From Neobacillus cucumis (GTDB lineage: Bacteria; Bacillota; Bacilli; Bacillales_B; DSM-18226): a stretch of DNA of 15,918 nucleotides. Made by a program: the position numbers and the translations under genes. Location: positions 1-15,918 of the forward strand of contig NZ_JAMBOH010000057.1 of the NCBI RefSeq assembly GCF_023715505.1, written 5' to 3'. Positions within the stretch are counted from its first letter, which is position 1. The number at the start of each line of letters is the position of its first letter. The notes under the pieces are model-generated. The model was not told the origin of the DNA. It was given only the letters and a program-made list of their open reading frames with translations, and did not search any database. Positions 1 to 5,341 of this stretch are shown in pieces.

Positions 1-325
1 AATCAACTATACCAAATGAAGAGGTGTTTTTTCATGCCTATATTTAAAGTCTAGTACCATACTTTAACCACTCCAAACATTACACACATATAAACTCATT
101 ACATTTTTCCAGGTGCGAAAGTTGAGTAATTAGTATTAAAAATATCATATATGTTGAAATATATGTAATAGTTGATTTATATTTTTACATGGAAATGATT
201 ACAGCCAAAAGAATGTACCACTTCTGTCATGTTTTTTACCAGCGATTGCCACGGATTTACCACTTGTTTCCAATGTGTTTACCAATGGGGTAATTTCGAG
301 AAACTGCATTTACAACGTTAAGGAT
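1..325. other. Gene-free left end with helically spaced TTTAC motifs
   Basis: No convincing coding sequence is seen here. The right half holds a run of related hexamers in one orientation: TTTACA at 184, TGTACC at 214, TTTACC at 235, 256 and 278, and TTTACA at 309. Start-to-start distances are 30, 21, 21, 22 and 31 bases, close to three, two, two, two and three helical turns. Within the run, 216-241 and 258-284 are imperfect direct repeats (both start TACCACTT and end TTTACCA). Such spacing suits cooperative binding of a protein to one DNA face (iterons, recombinase arm sites or a repressor array), but no partner gene is in view, so the role is open. Confidence 0.45.
287..325 (+). repeat. Direct repeat, left copy (ATTTACAACGYTAAGGA family)
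   Basis: This shares the frame GGGGTA...TC..GAAA.TGC..ATTTACAACG(T/C)TAAGGA with 1146-1185, in the same orientation and allowing small gaps. The conserved core reads ATTTACAACGTTAAGGA here. The copy abuts the 3' end of the small secreted-protein gene. Together the two copies bracket about 820 bases carrying two small genes. Confidence 0.55.
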
Positions 326-658
326 TTAGAAAGATAAAAAAAAAGATCCATTCACAAACCGTTTAAAAATAATTGCTTCGAGCAATTGAGGATTCGATCC
401 ACAAACATAATATTCCGCACCACAACCTCCACGAACACTGTCTGTAATACCTCCTGTTAGTGTCTCAATAACCGGAACTTCCTTAACTGTCGGTTCTGGA
501 ACCACTGACACTTCTTGTTCGACTTTCTGAATATGTCCAATTGCTTTCCCTTGTGCTTTATCTTTATAATGCCCTAACGCTTTTCCTTCTGCTTGTGCAG
601 AAGAAAATCCAGTAAATAAAAGTCCAACGGATAATAAACCTGCTACTAATTTTTTCAT
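326..658 (-). CDS. Small secreted protein with a two-cysteine C-terminal segment
   Basis: A 110-residue protein of unknown family. The start is the ATG at 658, because GGGAGG lies 10 bases upstream; the longer reading from 676 would place its start over this ribosome site. Residues 1-23 form a clear signal peptide (MKK, a hydrophobic core, then AQA before EGKA), predicting export and cleavage after AQA. The mature part opens with two copies of a GKA(L/I)GH motif about ten residues apart, continues as an acidic, Pro/Val-rich stretch, and has two Cys six residues apart in a GGCGAEYYVCGSNP segment that could form a disulfide. The last codons run through nine T's, so the extreme C-terminus could reflect slippage or erosion. 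Export is well supported; the function is not known. Confidence 0.6.
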   Translation of the reverse strand: MKKLVAGLLSVGLLFTGFSSAQAEGKALGHYKDKAQGKAIGHIQKVEQEVSVVPEPTVKEVPVIETLTGGITDSVRGGCGAEYYVCGSNPQLLEAIIFKRFVNGSFFLSF

Positions 659-784
659 AATGTTGTTTCCTCCCATATATATATTAATGTTAATATTTTT
701 GTTAATGTTGATTACATTACTAATAATGCCGTGAAATTAGTTCTCTGTCAGCGCTTATTGAGCTAGTGAGTTCTTCCAATTTGG

Positions 785-813
785 GCAAAAAAATAGAGAG
801 GAATCATCCTCTC
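785..813 (-). terminator. Rho-independent terminator after the 68-aa gene
   Basis: On the minus strand GAGAGGA and TCCTCTC form a perfect 7-bp stem around a 4-base loop, followed by TATTTTTTTG. It lies about 80 bases beyond the stop of the 68-aa gene and separates it from the secreted-protein gene further down. Confidence 0.8.
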
Positions 814-890
814 CCGTGCAATCTTTCATATATATAGATATAATAGAAATTGGACATAATCCGAAGTAAAAAGGCTCCCGAACTGTTGTC

Positions 891-1097
891 TTAATGTTCT
901 GGTGGAGCAATAACCGGGTCATTGGGGGCATTTGAGTTTGTTGAAACATGAGCAGTTGCTCCTGGTGATTCAACATTGGTTGCTCCTGGGGGTTCAACAC
1001 CGCCTGAAATGGAGCCTGCAAAAGATGGTATACCTTCCCCGCCTTCAGTCGGTTGAACTGCTGTTTTTAAACCTGTTATATTTTTCATCTCTGGCAT
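891..1097 (-). CDS. Small Pro/Gly-rich, Cys-free peptide of unknown function
   Basis: A 68-residue product with a near-ideal ribosome site, AGGAGGTG five bases before ATG, and its own strong terminator downstream. The spectrum is unusual: no Cys, no signal peptide, few long hydrophobic residues, and many Pro, Gly, Ala and Asn. An internal duplication VEPPGAT / VESPGAT (about residues 34-48) is also visible in the DNA. The start MPEMKNITGLK is charged, followed by two GG pairs (residues 19-20 and 32-33). A second reading frame overlaps the same DNA at 755-1021 but lacks a ribosome site, so this frame is preferred. It could be a ribosomally made precursor peptide, a spore-coat-type small protein or a regulatory peptide; none can be shown. 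Confidence 0.6.
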   Translation of the reverse strand: MPEMKNITGLKTAVQPTEGGEGIPSFAGSISGGVEPPGATNVESPGATAHVSTNSNAPNDPVIAPPEH

Positions 1098-1145
1098 GTT
1101 TTCACCTCCTTTAAAATAGTTTGCACTTTTAAATTATTTCTATTA

Positions 1146-1185
1146 GGGGTAGCGTCAGGAAAATGCGGATTTACAACGCTAAGGA
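1146..1185 (+). repeat. Direct repeat, right copy (ATTTACAACGYTAAGGA family)
   Basis: Second copy of the element at 287-325, reading ATTTACAACGCTAAGGA in its core. It sits about 50 bases upstream of the 68-aa gene start. The two copies could be ends of a mobile or exchangeable unit, or copies of one protein-binding site. Confidence 0.55.
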
Positions 1186-1195
1186 AGTTTTTATC

Positions 1196-1222
1196 CATAA
1201 AAAAGCCGATTTCAAGGAATCG
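1196..1222 (-). terminator. Rho-independent terminator next to hairpin repeat 1
   Basis: On the minus strand CGATT and AATCG pair (with a further G-T pair) around a short loop, followed by GGCTTTTTTATG. It lies directly beyond hairpin repeat 1. A stem-loop repeat next to a terminator recurs elsewhere in the window. Confidence 0.65.
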
Positions 1223-1226
1223 ACTG

Positions 1227-1252
1227 TTGAACTAAAGCACCCGTAAGTTTAA
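1227..1252 (-). repeat. Hairpin repeat unit 1 (loop AAAGCACCCGTA)
   Basis: Stem TTGAACT / AGTTTAA (one G-T wobble) around a 12-base loop AAAGCACCCGTA, written on the plus strand. It is downstream of the minus-strand gene ending at 1354 and only a few bases from unit 2. Family logic is described under the findings. Confidence 0.7.
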
Positions 1253-1259
1253 GTGTAAT

Positions 1260-1287
1260 CTTAAACTCTTGCACCCGTTAGTTTAAG
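1260..1287 (-). repeat. Hairpin repeat unit 2, perfect 8-bp stem
   Basis: CTTAAACT / AGTTTAAG form a perfect 8-bp stem around the 12-base loop CTTGCACCCGTT. TTTCACAAAC follows on the plus strand, starting exactly 8 bases past the stem's end; units 3 and 5 have TTTCACAA at the same offset. CTTAAACT can also pair with the right arm of unit 1, so the two units could refold together. Confidence 0.75.
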
Positions 1288-1308
1288 TACAAAGTTTCAC
1301 AAACTTGT

Positions 1309-1335
1309 TAAAAAGAAAAACGATTCTACCGAATC
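1309..1335 (-). terminator. Rho-independent terminator of the DUF3916-like gene
   Basis: On the minus strand GATTC-GGTA-GAATC is followed by GTTTTTCTTTTT, starting about 18 bases past the stop codon at 1354. Confidence 0.75.
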
Positions 1336-1353
1336 CCATAAGTTTAAAAGGGT

Positions 1354-1890
1354 TTACTTTAATTCTCCTATGAACCATACCTCTTCTTGAGTACAATGGT
1401 CATCTTCTTCTTCATTAACTTCAATTCTATATCCTTGCACATCTAATCCTTTTGGTATAATGAATCCCCATTCAGATTCGAAGTAGTCTTGATGTATTGG
1501 GATAGCTTTCCTTCCATATTTCTCTGCACTAAAGAAACCATCAAAAAAGCGTTCATATGCACTTTGGGTAGGAGGTATAAGAATTAGAGTCTGTTCTAAT
1601 TCGGGAAGCCTAAAAACACAAATGACACGATACTCTTTTTCTGGATCTGTCTTTAATGAAATTAAATGCTCAGCTCTGTTAATAATCGTCTGTACAAAGA
1701 ATTTTCTTACCGAATTTGGTACCTTTGGAGTATCACCAAAAAACTTATAGAAGTTAAACCAAAGATGAGAACCACCTATGGTAGTGAAAGATTCTGTATG
1801 TTCAAGAATATATCTCGAAAAGTTACGGCATCTCCTTCTTAATCCTCTAGCTTTCTGCTTTGAATAGTTATAAACATTCCACTGTTTCAT
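1354..1890 (-). CDS. DUF3916-like protein, 178 aa
   Basis: A soluble 178-residue protein. The ATG at 1890 follows GGAGGAATTATTAAT, a good ribosome site. The order of features fits what I recall of the DUF3916 family: a basic N-terminus with KARGLRRRCRNF (about residues 13-24), a central VRKFFVQTIINRAEHLISLK block (about 61-80), and a C-terminal WFIGELK ending. There is no signal peptide or membrane segment, so it should be cytoplasmic. No biochemical role is established for this family to my knowledge. It is a single-gene unit with a terminator 18 bases downstream and two hairpin repeats beyond. The family name is from memory of motifs and not from a search. Confidence 0.65.
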   Translation of the reverse strand: MKQWNVYNYSKQKARGLRRRCRNFSRYILEHTESFTTIGGSHLWFNFYKFFGDTPKVPNSVRKFFVQTIINRAEHLISLKTDPEKEYRVICVFRLPELEQTLILIPPTQSAYERFFDGFFSAEKYGRKAIPIHQDYFESEWGFIIPKGLDVQGYRIEVNEEEDDHCTQEEVWFIGELK

Positions 1891-1964
1891 ATTAATAATT
1901 CCTCCAGGGGATTAGGCAATAGTTTGGTACTATATTTTCCTTTGCTAAAGGGACTAATTCCTTC

Positions 1965-1990
1965 TTTAGCTAAAATCCACGTTAGCTTAA
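1965..1990 (-). repeat. Hairpin repeat unit, diverged (loop AAAATCCACGTT)
   Basis: TTTAGCT / AGCTTAA form a stem with one mismatch around a 12-base loop AAAATCCACGTT, related to AAAGCACCCGTT. It lies beyond the terminator of the leucine-rich-repeat gene and so pairs with unit 3, much as units 1 and 2 occur together. Confidence 0.5.
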
Positions 1991-1991
1991 C

Positions 1992-2016
1992 AAGAAAAAA
2001 GACCGCAGCAGCGGTC
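1992..2016 (-). terminator. Rho-independent terminator of the leucine-rich-repeat gene
   Basis: GACCGC / GCGGTC make a perfect 6-bp GC-rich stem with a 4-base loop. On the minus strand it is followed by TTTTTTCTTG. It lies about 100 bases beyond the stop at 2117, after hairpin unit 3. Confidence 0.85.
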
Positions 2017-2021
2017 ATCCA

Positions 2022-2049
2022 CTTTTGCTAAAGCACCCGTTAGCGTAAG
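2022..2049 (-). repeat. Hairpin repeat unit 3 (loop AAAGCACCCGTT)
   Basis: CTTTTGCT / AGCGTAAG pair at 6 standard positions, plus one wobble and one mismatch, around the 12-base loop AAAGCACCCGTT. The third pair is G-C where units 1, 2 and 4 have A-T, a compensatory change. TTTCACAA follows at the same 8-base offset as in units 2 and 5. Confidence 0.7.
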
Positions 2050-2116
2050 TACCTTTTTTCACAATCTGAATGGCTAACTAAATTAAATGGGATGCTGCTA
2101 AAAGTATCCTCACCTT

Positions 2117-2968
2117 TTACCAATACTTTTCGTCATTCAATTCTTTAAAAGTATGGCTATAATGTTTTTTGTCAAAAAATCCTGAGTATTCGAGACCGAT
2201 GCAAGGTGAAAGGTCTCCGTCTATAATGTTTGTATCAATAGAAATAAATTCTTTTAAGGAGGTGATCTCTTTAATAAAACGAATATTATCGAGGTCGCCA
2301 CAATTAATTATCTTTAGAACCTCTAAATATTGAAGGCGAGCAGTAGAATCAATGTCTTGGATTTTTTTACAGGCTTCTATTTTCAACTTTGTTAAGGTGC
2401 TTTTTACGCAATCGAGTTCCCCAAGGGATTCAAGTTTATTTGCTCTATAAATTTCCATCTCAGTTAGCTTTTTTAAATGTTGTATTCCTTCTAATGAAGT
2501 GATGTTTGGTAAGTATAAATTTAACGTCTCTAATTGGCTTAGATTTGATAAACCATTCAGATTCTTACTTTTTGGTTTATACTTAGTCAACTGAAGGAAC
2601 TTTAAATTATGGCACTCATTTACCCCAACTAAAAGTTTCGAGTCATTTACCTGGAGTTCCTCTAATCCTTTACAATAAGAAACGTTTAATTCCCCAATAG
2701 GTTCATCAGCATATAATCCTTTTAAATGAGGTAAAGATTTTAGCCCCGAATAATCAGTAATCTTATCATTAAAAAAATGGATCTGCTTAATACTAGGGCA
2801 ATTTTTTAAAAAGTCAACATCAGATATGGAATAGTCACTGGAACTAATAAATATTTTATTAATCTTGTTATCATTGATATGAGTAATATAATCATTTATT
2901 CTGCCGTCCTCGATTGCTAAGCAGTCTAAGTTTTGATGATATTTGAAGCCTTCTTTGATTAAATACAA
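2117..2968 (-). CDS. Cytoplasmic leucine-rich-repeat protein, 283 aa
   Basis: The start is TTG at 2968 with AAGGA about 10 bases upstream; no better start is seen. Almost the whole chain is made of irregular leucine-rich repeats of about 20-24 residues, with cores such as LKSLPHLKGLYA, GLSNLSQLETLNL, GIQHLKKLTEMEI and RLQYLEVLKI. The last part (after about residue 235) leaves the repeat pattern and includes a KKHYSHTFKELN segment. There is no signal peptide, LPXTG or other anchor, so it is unlike secreted internalins and probably stays in the cell. Such proteins usually bind other proteins; an immunity-like partner role in the accessory region is possible but not shown. It has its own hairpin repeat and terminator downstream. 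Confidence 0.75.
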   Translation of the reverse strand: MYLIKEGFKYHQNLDCLAIEDGRINDYITHINDNKINKIFISSSDYSISDVDFLKNCPSIKQIHFFNDKITDYSGLKSLPHLKGLYADEPIGELNVSYCKGLEELQVNDSKLLVGVNECHNLKFLQLTKYKPKSKNLNGLSNLSQLETLNLYLPNITSLEGIQHLKKLTEMEIYRANKLESLGELDCVKSTLTKLKIEACKKIQDIDSTARLQYLEVLKIINCGDLDNIRFIKEITSLKEFISIDTNIIDGDLSPCIGLEYSGFFDKKHYSHTFKELNDEKYW

Positions 2969-3054
2969 TAGAAATCAATCCTTACACATTTTTTATTAGA
3001 AGATAGCATTAGGAGCCAATACTAATAATTCTATACACTTTTCGTTTTCACCTT

Positions 3055-3082
3055 CTTAAGTTAACCTGCCCGTTACTTTAAG
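3055..3082 (-). repeat. Hairpin repeat unit 5 (loop with CCTGCCCGTT)
   Basis: CTTAAGT / ACTTTAAG pair with one mismatch or bulge around a 13-base loop ending CCTGCCCGTT. TTTCACAAAC follows 8 bases past the stem, as in unit 2. It lies between the leucine-rich-repeat gene and the 65-aa gene, beyond the latter's terminator. Confidence 0.6.
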
Positions 3083-3150
3083 TGTAACTTTTCACAAACA
3101 ATCTTTAATCAGTATATCGACTGTTGTGTTTCCTCAACAATCTGGCCCGC

Positions 3151-3176
3151 AAAAAAATCCTGCATATCGTACAGGA
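3151..3176 (-). terminator. Rho-independent terminator downstream of the 65-aa gene
   Basis: On the minus strand TCCTG and CAGGA pair around a 9-base loop, followed by seven T's (TTTTTTTGCG). It lies some 230 bases past the stop at 3404, beyond an AraC relic, so it may have served that older gene. Confidence 0.6.
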
Positions 3177-3294
3177 CTTGTAATCAAACTTTATTTGAAA
3201 TTATCAAATTTTTGTATAAATTATCGAACTTTTTTTGCAAAGTGTTGGCATCGAGCTTGCTTAAATTCTTTACATAAGGTAATGACGTTTCTTT

Positions 3295-3366
3295 TCACAA
3301 TATGCACAAACTAAGATGAAACTTCCATTGAGAAGGAGTCATTCCGACAAAATACGGAAACATACG
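3295..3366 (-). pseudogene. Relic of the C-terminus of an AraC-family regulator
   Basis: A 23-codon open stretch on the minus strand reads RMFPYFVGMTPSQWKFHLS and then a stop. It closely resembles the end of the AraC/XylS DNA-binding domain (F..F.GMTPSQ(W/Y)). An in-frame TAA lies immediately upstream and no remainder of the gene is visible. I infer that it is the debris of a lost regulator whose terminator may be the one at 3151-3176. Confidence 0.4.
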
Positions 3367-3403
3367 TTAATTAGACTATCATAAAGAGAGGATAGTACCT
3401 AAG

Positions 3404-3601
3404 TTAATTTAAATTATGTTTGATTTTTATTACCAGTACTTTATTACCAGGAGGTTGTTTTTTAGGAATAAACTTATGATATTTAACATTTAAACTATTT
3501 AAGGCATCTTCAATGTAAAATTCTTGGTCGACGTCCGTTAAAGGAATCTTTAATTCACCTTTTTCTTTCAGGATAGTCAGTTCTTCTTCATACATTATCA
3601 T
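3404..3601 (-). CDS. Small acidic/basic protein of unknown function, 65 aa
   Basis: I do not recognise the family. The ATG at 3601 follows AGAGGTG at about 6 bases; the GTG at 3610 is part of that ribosome site and is unlikely to be the start, and an ATG at 3595 is a second option. The protein is soluble. It begins MIMYEEELTILKEKGELKIP, has a middle DVDQEFYIEDALNSLNVKYHKFIP segment, and ends in a hydrophobic strand VLVIKIKHN. The size and mixed charge would suit an antitoxin or small adaptor, but no toxin partner is adjacent, so no function is claimed. Confidence 0.55.
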   Translation of the reverse strand: MIMYEEELTILKEKGELKIPLTDVDQEFYIEDALNSLNVKYHKFIPKKQPPGNKVLVIKIKHNLN

Positions 3602-3848
3602 TATGATCACCTCTTATTTCAATTCGAATTTTGCTGTCATGTTTATAAAATTACGACAAGCATCCAAATAACTCCTTGTTGTAGATCCTACAGATTATAC
3701 CCGAATGGTCAATGCCAGTATTTTGAACGAAATAAATGTAACTTATTTTTTAAAAGATACATACTTTTCCCATCAAAAGACAAGTCTAATATTTTATAAG
3801 AAGTCTAACGTAACATTTTATCTATTATGTTACATTGATTCAGAGCAC
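3602..3848. other. Promoter region of the 65-aa gene with a hairpin and short direct repeat
   Basis: On the minus strand a TATAAT box (GGGTATAATCTG) lies about 100 bases upstream of the gene. GTAACAT / ATGTTAC (3810-3816 and 3827-3833) form a 7-bp inverted repeat with a 10-base loop. AAGTCTAA occurs at 3782 and again at 3802. A ribosome site AAGGAG before ATG on the minus strand opens only a six-codon reading frame (MLVVIL), possibly a leader peptide or an eroded gene start. Nothing longer is coded here. Confidence 0.4.
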
Positions 3849-3879
3849 AAAAAAAGCTGCATATGCAACTGATTTTTTT
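3849..3879 (-). terminator. Bidirectional-looking terminator at the CBO0543-like gene
   Basis: AGCTGCATATGCAACT (one mismatch, perfect TGCATATGCA core) is flanked by seven A's on the left and eight T's on the right, so it could act on both strands. It lies directly beyond hairpin unit 4 for minus-strand transcripts. Confidence 0.65.
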
Positions 3880-3904
3880 TCAACTCAAGCACCCGATAGT
3901 TGAA
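3879..3904 (-). repeat. Hairpin repeat unit 4 (loop CAAGCACCCGAT)
   Basis: TTCAACT / AGTTGAA form a perfect 7-bp stem around the 12-base loop CAAGCACCCGAT. The fifth pair is C-G where unit 2 has A-T, another compensatory change. It lies 50 bases past the stop of the CBO0543-like gene, just before its terminator. Confidence 0.7.
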
Positions 3905-3953
3905 GAAACTTTATTATTGATTATTCTTATACCTTATTTTTGTTTAATCAATT

Positions 3954-4352
3954 TTATTTCATTTTACTAATAGGCACATTGAAAACTAACAAATAAAAAA
4001 TAATAATTGGAATACTAATTAAATATGCCAATAAGGGTTTTTTATGATGAAGCAATAACATTGGAAATAAAGTAATGTCCAATAATGCCGACCACCAAAT
4101 ATTCCATCCGTTGTCGTAATAAAATAAATCAATCACAACAAAAAAATACTCAATAGCTAAGTATAAAATAGCCCAAAGAGCAACATATATAACTTTTTTT
4201 ATTTTAGAGTGTTTAGGAAAACGTGAAAGAAATATTAGAACAGAGCAAGGAAAACCTACGAATGTTACAACAAGACTATTTAATGTATGGGTGGGTAAAA
4301 AGAAATCTCCAAATGTCCATAGAGAATAATTATATGTAAGAACATCATACAA
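3954..4352 (-). CDS. CBO0543-family membrane protein, probably 5'-truncated
   Basis: A 132-residue membrane protein. After an N-terminal YNYSLWTFGDFFLPTHTLN segment come a hydrophobic segment (about residues 26-42), a basic loop with KHSKIKK, and further membrane segments at about 54-72, 85-100 and 107-125. The motif YDNGWNIWWSALLDI...FP is what I recall from CBO0543-family proteins, which are usually some 30-50 residues longer with an extra N-terminal helix. Here an in-frame stop lies just upstream, the only start is a TTG without a proper ribosome site, and the 57-aa gene ends two bases before it. I infer that the 5' end was lost at a recombination junction. What remains might be translated by coupling to that gene, or be a pseudogene. 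Confidence 0.6.
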   Translation of the reverse strand: MYDVLTYNYSLWTFGDFFLPTHTLNSLVVTFVGFPCSVLIFLSRFPKHSKIKKVIYVALWAILYLAIEYFFVVIDLFYYDNGWNIWWSALLDITLFPMLLLHHKKPLLAYLISIPIIIFYLLVFNVPISKMK

Positions 4353-4354
4353 TT

Positions 4355-4528
4355 TTAGCCTGTTTTACTTTCTTCTAAGGCATGTTGCCAACTTGGGTAG
4401 TAATACAAAGCACTCCGCATTAAATCAGGATAAAGTTGTTTTACCTCTTTTTTCTTTAGAGATTGACCTTCGCTCTGTAACTTCTGGATGTGAGTAATGA
4501 CTTCCTTTGATGTGAATGGAACATTCAT
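4355..4528 (-). CDS. 57-aa protein resembling a single homing-endonuclease-associated repeat
   Basis: A short gene with a strong ribosome site (AAAGGAGG, then ATGAAGA, then the ATG at 4528). The product begins MNVPFTSKEVITHIQKLQSE. Its pattern (ITHIQKL..EG..L....VK...P.L...A..Y.PSWQHALEES) matches the roughly 50-residue repeat found beside HNH and other homing endonucleases (HNH_repeat type: I..L...G..L.......P.L..AA.R.FGSW..AL). Those repeats are thought to bind DNA as tandem copies; here there is one copy and no nuclease. It ends with TAA two bases before the TTG of the CBO0543-like frame. No function is known for such solo repeats; a small DNA-binding regulator is possible. Confidence 0.6.
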   Translation of the reverse strand: MNVPFTSKEVITHIQKLQSEGQSLKKKEVKQLYPDLMRSALYYYPSWQHALEESKTG

Positions 4529-4730
4529 TCTTCATTCCTCCTTTTCCAAGTTCTCAAGATTATCTTCCCCATCGGCTCACTACTATAAACATATGGGCAT
4601 ATTCGTCGCCCTTATGTTTCAGCAAAGATTAATTACCCGGCTATGCTGTATAATCCAAAAATGGGAGTGATGATTATCTTAGCACGAAGTAATGAACAAA
4701 GTATGAATGAATCATTAAGGTTATTTGAGA

Positions 4731-4750
4731 AAACTGCCGCATGTTAGTTT
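4731..4750 (-). repeat. Degenerate hairpin repeat unit 6 (loop GCCGCATGTT)
   Basis: AAACT / AGTTT pair around a 10-base loop GCCGCATGTT, followed by TAAATAC. Stem and exit sequence resemble the other units but the loop differs, so this is a weaker family member. Confidence 0.35.
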
Positions 4751-4818
4751 AAATACCCATAGTGTAGTACAAAATAAGGACCTAATATAAATGAAAAGTC
4801 TATTTGTGGTACGGTTCT

Positions 4819-4846
4819 CCGTGACACATCTAAATGAGGTTTTTAT
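4819..4846 (+). repeat. Inverted repeat, left copy (TAAATGAGGTTTTTAT)
   Basis: Matches the reverse complement of 13067-13094 at 23 of 28 positions, with the last 16 bases (TAAATGAGGTTTTTAT) identical. The two copies point toward each other and enclose the PTS operon, the IS and the regulator gene. Confidence 0.55.
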
Positions 4847-4986
4847 AATTATGATTTCTTTCTATCAAATAGCTTTAGTACTCTTGCCAAAAGGTCACAA
4901 GCGCTGTCTACGAATATTTAAAGCTTAATATGACAGTATGGAATGTACAAAAAAAAGGCAATTGGACATTTCATTTAGAACATTCA

Positions 4987-5253
4987 TTAATAAGCCAATC
5001 CTTCTTTAGTCATTGTTTCTTCAAGGTTTCTAAGTGCATCTTGTTCATCATTTCCTTTTGCACATATTGTAATTTCATCATCTTGCCCTACTCCTAAAGA
5101 CATAACACCCATTATTGATTTTAAATTTACTTTTTTCCCTTTATATTCTAAAGTAATCTCTGAATCAAATTTACTAGCAGTTTGAACTAAAAAGGTTGCG
5201 GGTCTAGCATGAATTCCTGTTTTATCGATTATCTTAAATTGTTTTCTAGCCAT
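4987..5253 (-). CDS. ptsH: HPr, phosphocarrier protein of the PTS (operon-linked copy)
   Basis: An 88-residue HPr, the normal length for the family. The ATG at 5253 is chosen because AAGGAG lies about 10 bases upstream and the product then begins MARKQFKI, in register with B. subtilis HPr. His15 in GIHARPAT accepts phosphate from enzyme I and passes it to EIIA. Ser46 in [11 protein letters not shown] is the site of HPr kinase in Firmicutes, so this copy can also act with CcpA, unlike Crh, which lacks His15. It is not beside a ptsI gene but follows the glucosidase gene, with a terminator between, so it is probably reached by readthrough or by its own weak promoter. It is likely a second HPr dedicated to or co-inherited with this sugar system; if the genome lacks another copy it would be the general one. 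Confidence 0.93.
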   Translation of the reverse strand: MARKQFKIIDKTGIHARPATFLVQTASKFDSEITLEYKGKKVNLKSIMGVMSLGVGQDDEITICAKGNDEQDALRNLEETMTKEGLAY

Positions 5254-5341
5254 GCCAATCATTCTCCTTTTAATATGTAATTTTATAAAGTGTCTCATCA
5301 TTTGAATGTGGAGATAATAACCGTAAAGTCGCTTTTAGCAT

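Larger units (their letters stand above)
4529..4986. other. Gene-poor spacer with a degenerate hairpin repeat and other relics
   Basis: No supported gene of normal size. A plus-strand TATAAT (4649-4654) precedes a 24-codon open frame ending LRLFEKTAAC, whose last codons overlap hairpin unit 6; this may be a gene tail or chance. A 28-base element at 4819-4846 recurs inverted at 13067-13094. A run of nine A's at 4949-4957 would give a T-run for transcripts of the HPr gene, but a clear stem before it is not seen. Confidence 0.4.

Noticed and set aside
184..314. CRISPR array reading of the regularly spaced motifs
   Set aside because: Repeats are only 6-9 bases and the intervals of 21-31 bases partly resemble each other; no cas genes are present.
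755..1021. An 88-codon minus-strand frame rich in Gln and Pro overlapping the 68-aa gene
   Set aside because: It has no ribosome site, and its Gln-rich repeats are the shifted reading of the VEPPGAT duplication in the better-supported frame.
1227..3904. Classical integron attC sites
   Set aside because: The hairpins lack the RYYYAAC/GTTRRRY simple sites and no integron integrase is seen; only the layout is similar.
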